This document shows positions 57,133 through 64,000 of a stretch of 64,000 bases of DNA, in pieces. How positions within the stretch are numbered: position 1 is the first letter of the stretch; each line of letters starts with the position of its first letter. Origin of the DNA: Taiwanofungus camphoratus (Eukaryota > Basidiomycota > Agaricomycetes > Polyporales > Taiwanofungaceae); contig CP021231.1 in NCBI GenBank assembly GCA_003999685.1, forward strand, positions 1 to 64,000, written 5' to 3'. Under the pieces are notes generated by a model, which searched no databases, had not been told where the DNA came from, and saw only the letters and a list, made by a program, of their open reading frames with translations. Both the position numbers and the translations under genes were made by a program.

Positions 57133-60015
57133 CGCGGGGTGTCGAGTGGTGGGCCAAACGAGGAGTGAGAGACGGCGGGCATGGCGGAAGGAAGCTTTAT
57201 AGGCCAGGCGAGTGGGCGGGCAACCACTTGGAGGCGGGCCATGACGTCAATATAATAACAATATAAGGATGATAAGAATACTAATAATGATGATATTCGC
57301 TCGCCGTCACGTGCGCTGTTTAGCAGAAACGCGAAGTGCAGTAGCCGTCCGAGCTGATCTCTCGTTTCTCCCGCCAGTCGACGACCACCTCGTCACACAC
57401 GAGGGAACCCTGTACTCCATGCTTGGACAAATTGGCTTCTCACGAAGTACCATAAGCACGGCCCCGCGCCAGTCTTGCAGCGCTATTCACTCGAAAACGC
57501 GTACTAGACTGGGTGCAGCATCTCTCAAGCTGTCAATGAGAGATGCTGTCTAGAGCCCCTCCTGCAGATGTATGCGTCGAGACGCTTTGGTGTGAACTCC
57601 ACTGCATGTATCTCTGTGCATTTGGATAAATTGAGACAACAACGCCAGGTCAGCCTCCAGAGACGGAAGCCCGATGCCAGAAACAGCTCAAGCTCCTTGA
57701 CCACTTTGCAAACTTACGTAGTCACCATTCTTTGAAAATTCTTCTAAGATGCATGTCGATTCCCTATGCAAGAACCTCGCGTTGACTTCCTCTCACGTCT
57801 GCCCCGGGATCAAGGCTAAACTCATCTCTCAAACATCATTCCATGTAGCCTCTCTCTCAATTTGCATGACGGGCGTCTTCTGGCGATATTGCAAATGGCT
57901 CCAGATGGCCGATGAACTCGAAAACGCTGCTGCACCCACACGCTACGCTCGGGCTTCTCTCCCGAGTTAGAGTGAATCACACTGTCGTTTCTGTGTTCCC
58001 AGTCCATCGCAATACACTCCAAGGCCAAACACACGTGGCCCCCCTTGACCATTCCACTCATCACCGCGCGCGATTTCACAAACGAACAAAATGATTTCCA
58101 AGATTTCTGTCCACTCGACGGCGCGTGTCGAGGCCGCCTTACCTCCAGCGCAGTTCTCGACAGCGACAATGACCGCTGAGCAGGTCACTTGATTCGTAAT
58201 TCACTGTCGAACGTGTCGCTCCGGAGTGTACGCATTTCGCGACGGGGCCATGGATGCGCGCTTCTGCACTCTGCTCCTCTACTAGCCCTCGCTGCAGCAT
58301 CTTAGTCAATCAGCTCGACATGTGTGCTACCATGAGAGGGACCGCCGCGCTCCGAGCGTGCACTTCTATATACCCCTGTATTTCGGCGGCATACTTCCAG
58401 CTGCACGTCTGATCGTCTCCAATGCGCGTCTGGTCATAAGGACAGGCTGACAGAGAGACCTCGCCCCCCACTGCACGCACCTGGCAGGCGGACGTTGACA
58501 TCGCGTGTGATCAGATACATCAAGAAGGACGTCGGCCGGCGCGATGATCGCTGGACCATCTGGATTCTGGAAGAAAGATATGCACCAACCCTCCTTTCAA
58601 CCCTCACGGCTGGTCCGTCTTTCCGCTCCACTTTGATTGGACACGATCGACGAATTCCCATTTGTGCATTCGGATGGGAGGGGAAGTTGATTATCTTCAG
58701 CTCGCATTTCCAAGCCTCCAGGCTGGACGAGACACTGACAATTTTTTTCTCCGATTTTCTGTCTACTGAGGGCCGCGCCCTATGCGAGAAAATAAATGCG
58801 TGAGGACCTTCAACCACGAGGTGACTGCCTCTGCTGCCAAGACATGTGGTGGAGTTGTACTGAGAGCGTGTTTTCTGGTTGTCTTGGGGTTGGGGGAAGT
58901 GTCGGCTTTTTAGCCGTCGTGGGGAAGTGACGAGGATGGTCGTAGGTCTTTTGTGACGATTTGCTTCCTCACGCACTATCGCAACTTCATAAACTGGCAG
59001 CTCGTTCCTTCTCTTCCCTGACTTTCGGCGCTACCCACTGACAGGTGCACCAGGCAAGTCGGCGCCCCACACCTCAAACACCATGGTAGTGGAGATCTGT
59101 CGACACGGTATCTTGTAGTCCGCCGAAATATGTGTTGAGACGCTTACCGGAGTGCAGGTATAGAATGCACTGACAATGCCTCAGGACCGCGACGACAATG
59201 TTAGGCAAGGCAACAGCAATGTTAAGTAAGGCAGCAGGCCCCTCCATGTCCTTCAGACGCTCACACTCTAAGATATGAAGCATATTCTATTCGAATTTCC
59301 CCCAGGTCCAATCTATATTCACGCTGGGCTACGTAAATGGGGACTATCTGCTACAGTACGGAATCATGAGGGGACGAACTTTATTTGCGCAAGCCGACTT
59401 GCCAGTCTCTCCATGGCGAGATCCGCTTTTTGTCCCCTGCTCTTCAAACGGAAGGCGACTCAGCAAAACACGGCCCAGCGGCTCAATGCACTGTTTCTGC
59501 CACCACATGTTGTGATCGCGATGAGTAAGCTGGTTCGGATGATTTAGATGCTTGTGCCTCATTCGTCTTTCAGTAGCACTTCTCTTGAGAAGAATCACGA
59601 TTCGGTATATCTGTCAAGAGTTTTCGCATACGGTATGATTGTTGTGCACACATGAATTTGCTCTTGGGTGAGCGACCTGAGCGCCAGGCGCTCCGCGCTC
59701 ATCCTTCCCAATTATACCGGACTGGGAGATCATCGCCGAGTCAGGAGATTACATACACCGTTGGTGTAGGCCTACAACTTGGCGACCAAACCCTGAACGG
59801 ATCCCCAAATAGACCCTAGGACAGCTTCACTGATTCGAGCATCGGTTATTCGAGAACGTTCCGTAGGACACCTTTCCCATCCCAACGTCAACCTTCACCG
59901 CAACCTGCTATATATATGCTGTGCGCACACTGATCCCCAGATGTGTTGCATTTAGTCTGCGGACACGGACTTTGACCCCTTCATACTCGCTGTCCTTTAT
60001 TTGGCCTCTTACACC
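57133..60015. other. Gene-poor stretch
   Basis: About 2.9 kb. The first 150 bases are the GC-rich upstream region of the isomerase gene. Open frames near 58434-58976 (minus) and 58495-58803 (plus) overlap. The plus one (VIRYIKKDVGRRDDRWTIW) reads more like protein but has no ATG and no recognised family, so no gene is claimed. Nothing else is supported. Confidence 0.45.
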
Positions 60016-63000
60016 ATGGGCTTGAATAGACTTACTCATGTGTTTGTGGAACAAGGTCCTTTCAGGTCACCGACGTCTCCGTCAAGTCCGCAGTTGTCTC
60101 CGTCAAGTGCATCCACGCCTTTGTCGAGTGCCTCTCCGGCGCGTCATGTTCGTGCAAGGTCTGCATCCCCTTCCAGAAGGCACTTTCCTCTGCCGTCCAG
60201 ACCACTATCATTAGACCGCACCTCCCACCTTCATGAGTCGTCTCCCTTGGATAAGGGCTTTTTATCTGATACCTTGGTGGATACGTCACATCGACCGTCC
60301 AAGGCGACCCGTGCAACCTCTAGGTTGTCTGACACTAAAAGGGTGAGTGCGTGGCTATTACCATCATTCTACCGTCTGACGTCTTCCAGAGGGCCAGAGA
60401 TTCTGTGGAAAGGGTATTAAGCATCGCAGGATTGATGGCACACGATGCCTTTGGCATGGGTGGACCTCTCCTGTCATTGGCGCCCATACCAGCTCTTGAT
60501 GTTGCCGCAAAAACCTTGCAAAATATCTGGGATGCAGTGCTCAAAGTTCAGGTACAGACAACTTCTAATAAATCATATACATTTACGACAGCATACCTGC
60601 CTAGATCAATCAAGCCGCTTGCTACCGACTCGTAGAGCGATGCGCGACAATGTGGATCTCTATTCGAGATAACATCGATGCTGGTAATGTGGACATAATG
60701 CAACTGCTTGACCCTATCAGTAGATTCGAGCAGTAAGTTTTGTGACTGTTGTATCAAACCGCACTTGTTTTCTGATACATTCTTTGGTGACAGCTCATTA
60801 ACTTGGATTTGTGGATGTATGCAGAAACAACTGCAGATGCCTTTCTGGGAGCGTTACCTCAGACGACAGCAGCTGCGGGAAGAACTCAAATACTACCATG
60901 CGAACCTTAGTGATGTATTTAACATGTTCAATGTAAGTCCTGTTACCTCAAGTTTACTATTCAATTGTAATGGCCTTTTCTTCCAGAATAGTATTGTACT
61001 ACAAGTGTTCAACATGCTAAAACAACTGGATGACAGTGGTATACAACGAGGCAGACCTTTACTCGACTCCTTGCAGCCTCCTTCCGTAGCCTCAACTATA
61101 GATCCAGCGACTGGAAAGTTAAATCGTGATAGACTGCAGCATGCCTTCAAATCCCAGAACACACAGGACGCGCGCCAAGATGAGAGATACTTGGAAACTA
61201 TGATGGACAGGTTGCGACAGAGACATGGCAAGTGGTGTATCTGGCTTACAGTGACCAAATGTCCATATATATTCAGACAAGGACCTGAAAAGCATGATCG
61301 CCCGCCTATGCTCGGTCGACCAAAAAGACGAGCTGTCTCGGAAGGAGGCAGAATCCCAACAATACGGGATGTACAAATGGTCGGAATCAGATCCAAGTAT
61401 AAGTAGATGGCTTGATGAAACAGTCGCATTCTCGCAACCTTCATACCTGTGGATAGTTGCTTCACCACGGACAGGAAGGAGCATCCTGGCGGCATACCTT
61501 ATCTCGCGACTGGTTGCGAGTCGATCACCCGACGAGATCGTGCTATATTACTTCTGTGTTACCAGAGATCAGCCAAACTCTTCTCTGATACTCCGGAGCC
61601 TTATCGTACAAGCACTTGAAACACAGCATGATCTCATCTATCTTAAACACATGGACTACCTCAAACATGTTGTCTTGGGAACAGAGCATAATGAGTCATT
61701 CTCTGTTGATGACCTCTGGGATATTTTTTCGAGACTCCTAGATTGTTTTGCAAGGTTCAGGTGAGTTTGTTTCTGTCGTGTTATTAACTTATTCTCAGGT
61801 CATACTTCCAGTGTTATCATTGATGGCTTAGACCACTGCAATGAGGAGGTCGTGCTCCCTGGTGGCGTCATCAGCCGACTTTCTGCGCTTGGCAAATGTC
61901 AGATCAGAGTACTCTTACTAAGCCGGAAGAACAAGATGCAGTCAATACTGGGCAGTTGGCCTCAAGTTGATATTAGTGGAGCGGGTACAAGCCCTAGTGA
62001 TCTGTATGACCTTGTAGCAGCAAGGACGGAGAAACTGAAGAAGGAAATCCAATGCCTGCGGACAGAGGTTGACTTGGAGGGAAGGATCTTGACGTCAGCA
62101 TCCGGCATGTTTCCGCATGTTCGCACTGTCTATATCCGACTTCTCATCGATCACATCTTCCGCATGAAGGATGCTTCATATCATGTTCTCGACGAGCTGC
62201 TCAGCCGCCCCCCTCCTGACCTGGACGCAATGTATGAGGCGTATCTTATTGGCTTGTTTCGCAGGAATAAGCTCCAGCACAGACTGAATGAAGCCGCTGT
62301 TCGCGCCCTCCAATGGATCTTGCATTCCAGCTTCAAATCCCTGCCACTGATGCCCTCTTTTCTGAATCGCATGCTCGCTATTGACCCTCGTAACGTCGAT
62401 TTTGATCCTAGAAATCCTCTTGACGGTATCCAATCCAGGGTACATCAGGCGTTAGGAGTGCTAGTTGATATTAGGCTTGACGTCAAACTGCGATCCGTCC
62501 GAGTCGAGTTGGCAGACCAGTCCTTTGAGGCCTTTTTGAGTGGAGACCGTTTTCGATCATCGCATGACCTCCGACCCCTTTTCATTTTGTTGCAACGCGA
62601 AAGTGTTTTCTTCTCTCTCTTGACAACATGCAGTATCATGTTGACCGTGCCTGAAGTCGAGGACCATCAGCAACGGACCAAAGACGACATTGATCGAATC
62701 GAAAAGCAATTGATATCCAAATCAAATTCAACGCGGAAAAGAGAGCGCTGTTGGCCGAATCTTTTGATCATAGGTATGCGAAGGACATCTATGGCCCTTC
62801 CTCTCAATCCTGGTTGGAGTGGTCGTGCAGAGGACAATCTTTGGCCTGCAGTATACAGATTGGTGTCTGCGACAGCCGACAAGGATATCCGAAGGCTCAC
62901 CTCGTATTCTCTGCTGTATCTCGAGTCTTTTCTCTCCACGAATCATGATCCCAGGCATGCGATAGGAACTGAGCGGTCAGCACTTCTGACTGCCTTGTTT

Positions 63001-64000
63001 TCCTCCATGAATCAGTGTTCTGTGTATTCCGTCAGGATAGCTATTGACATCGTTTCGTCAGAATCTCCACGGGTATTGATGCCAACAGTGAATGTCGATA
63101 ACTATCGAGATTTAGCCGCTGCCTTACGAAGTCTGGCCAACGTACTGGTTAACATTCTCCATATCCTCGATTCAAGTCCGTCAACTTTGAGGCCTGATGG
63201 TCGTCTCCCTCGATATCATCCTGTCCGAACTCGTCCATCCATGTGGGACATTCGCGGCGGATCGCTATTTGACCTTAGGACGAACATAATGAATCTATAT
63301 GACTGTGTTATGTCGTGGCTTCGTCCCAGAGCTCATAGTCAATCAAGGACTGTTCGGTATGACGCTGCAGTTCAAATCGTGATGGAGGATCTCATGGATG
63401 TTGACTCGGCTTTGAAAAGGTTCGATGAACACGAGGAGCTCGTTATTGGCCTGTTCAATCTCAAGGATGGCATCCGCCGCACCTTTCAAATTTTCACATA
63501 CCTAAATGATATATCCCTTCACCAGAATCGCCCCACTCACACAGAAAGCCGGCATACAGCTCATAGGCATGAACCAGGGTCAGCTTTGACAAAGATGCAC
63601 ACCGGCGAGTTTCACCTACTGGACATTGACGTCAAGCTCTGCTTCACGTATTTCTATATTTCCATTCCATCTTGTGCCGTTTTAATGTCCTGCAGTGTTC
63701 TGGGTCTCATCCAATATCCAGCATGGACCGTTATACTGCTACGGATACTGGTGTCCGATGAAGCTGAGCATCAATACAGTTTCCGACGTTGCCATTTCTC
63801 TCTGATCCGCAAAATGGCCCGCACGGTCTCGTCGCTCCTACTCGTCATGTGGCTTTGCTCGATGTGTGCTCACCTTCGTACTTTCAGCATACTGGGGTGG
63901 ACACTTAATCTTGCCGCCATTTTTCACGCGACGGGGCACATCGCGTTGCTCTTCAGGATGCCAAAATTGGATGGACATGGTGGCTCTCCGAGTCACAGCC
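60016..64000 (+). CDS. NACHT-like STAND NTPase with C-terminal membrane segments (partial)
   Basis: The gene starts at ATG 60016 and runs off the window. Early exons are 60016-60342, 60390-60551 and 60604 onward. One intron (61228-61276) has a GC donor. The N-terminus is Ser/Pro-rich, then a helical bundle follows (SIAGLMAHDAF, ALDVAAKTLQNIWDAVLKVQ, ACYRLVERCATMWISIRDNI). This resembles the HeLo/MLKL-type four-helix domains found before NACHT modules in fungi. The P-loop reads VASPRTGRSILAAYL (61457-61480), so the usual Gly and Lys are Ala and Arg. Walker B (VIIDGLDHC, near 61815) is intact. A helical region follows, and near 63640-63950 there are at least three hydrophobic spans. It may be an NLR-like sensor of non-self or damage. 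ATP binding is doubtful. Confidence 0.7.

Noticed and set aside
58434-58976. 180-aa minus-strand frame and overlapping 102-aa plus-strand frame
   Set aside because: No family motif on either, no ATG for the plus frame and mutual overlap. I could not decide that either is real.

Overview
This window is one end of a chromosome from a filamentous basidiomycete, most likely an agaricomycete. The evidence is a terminal telomere tract, dense small spliceosomal introns of about 47-70 nt, FunK1-type protein kinase fragments, a spliced Myb regulator, and basidiomycete-style membrane and STAND proteins. I cannot name the species from the sequence.

Bases 1-16021 are a telomeric retroelement array. The first 60 bases are a pure (CTAAC)n tract, so the G-strand telomere repeat is the pentamer TTAGG. 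Behind it lie two apparently intact Penelope-like elements (PLEs) with ORFs of 1174 and 1175 aa. Both point away from the chromosome end, have a PLE-type reverse transcriptase (YIDD, PKIHK, GLAMG motifs) and show no GIY-YIG endonuclease. Each is flanked by about 860-bp terminal units (pLTR). The rest of the array is pLTR-only or 5'-truncated units separated by short TTAGG tracts. I find a hammerhead ribozyme fold near the 3' end of all ten units. Two sequence-divergent versions keep the same core and pairing with compensating changes. The layout fits endonuclease-deficient PLEs that prime on the exposed telomeric G-strand, with ribozymes cutting tandem transcripts into units. I regard this as the most interesting system in the window.

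From 16.8 kb the window turns into ordinary gene space: mitochondrial dihydrolipoyl dehydrogenase (10 exons), a C2H2 zinc-finger protein, a glutathione S-transferase, and a 7-kb multi-exon gene joining ubiquitin-like, RING-like, U-box, von Willebrand A and E2 domains. These are followed by a 226-aa unknown, a small membrane protein, a tRNA-Arg(ACG) with intron, a nuclear-looking low-complexity protein, a full ABCC-type transporter, a Ser/Thr-rich single-pass membrane protein with a 15-nt micro-exon, and a convergent pair of mitochondrial genes (bL31m and a MICOS subunit).

Bases 45.5-52.7 kb are gene-poor and relic-rich: two head-to-head broken FunK1 kinase fragments, an Hsp20 pseudogene and a 313-bp inverted-repeat element. 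After that come a three-repeat Myb protein (7 exons, 478 aa), a 126-bp fold-back element, a strikingly GC-rich mannose-6-phosphate isomerase gene, a gene-poor stretch, and a large NACHT-like STAND protein with a degenerate P-loop and C-terminal membrane segments that runs off the right edge. Exon joins given here were chosen by eye from GT/GC-AG sites, frame and family resemblance. Where I quote a total protein length, the exon lengths sum to a multiple of three.
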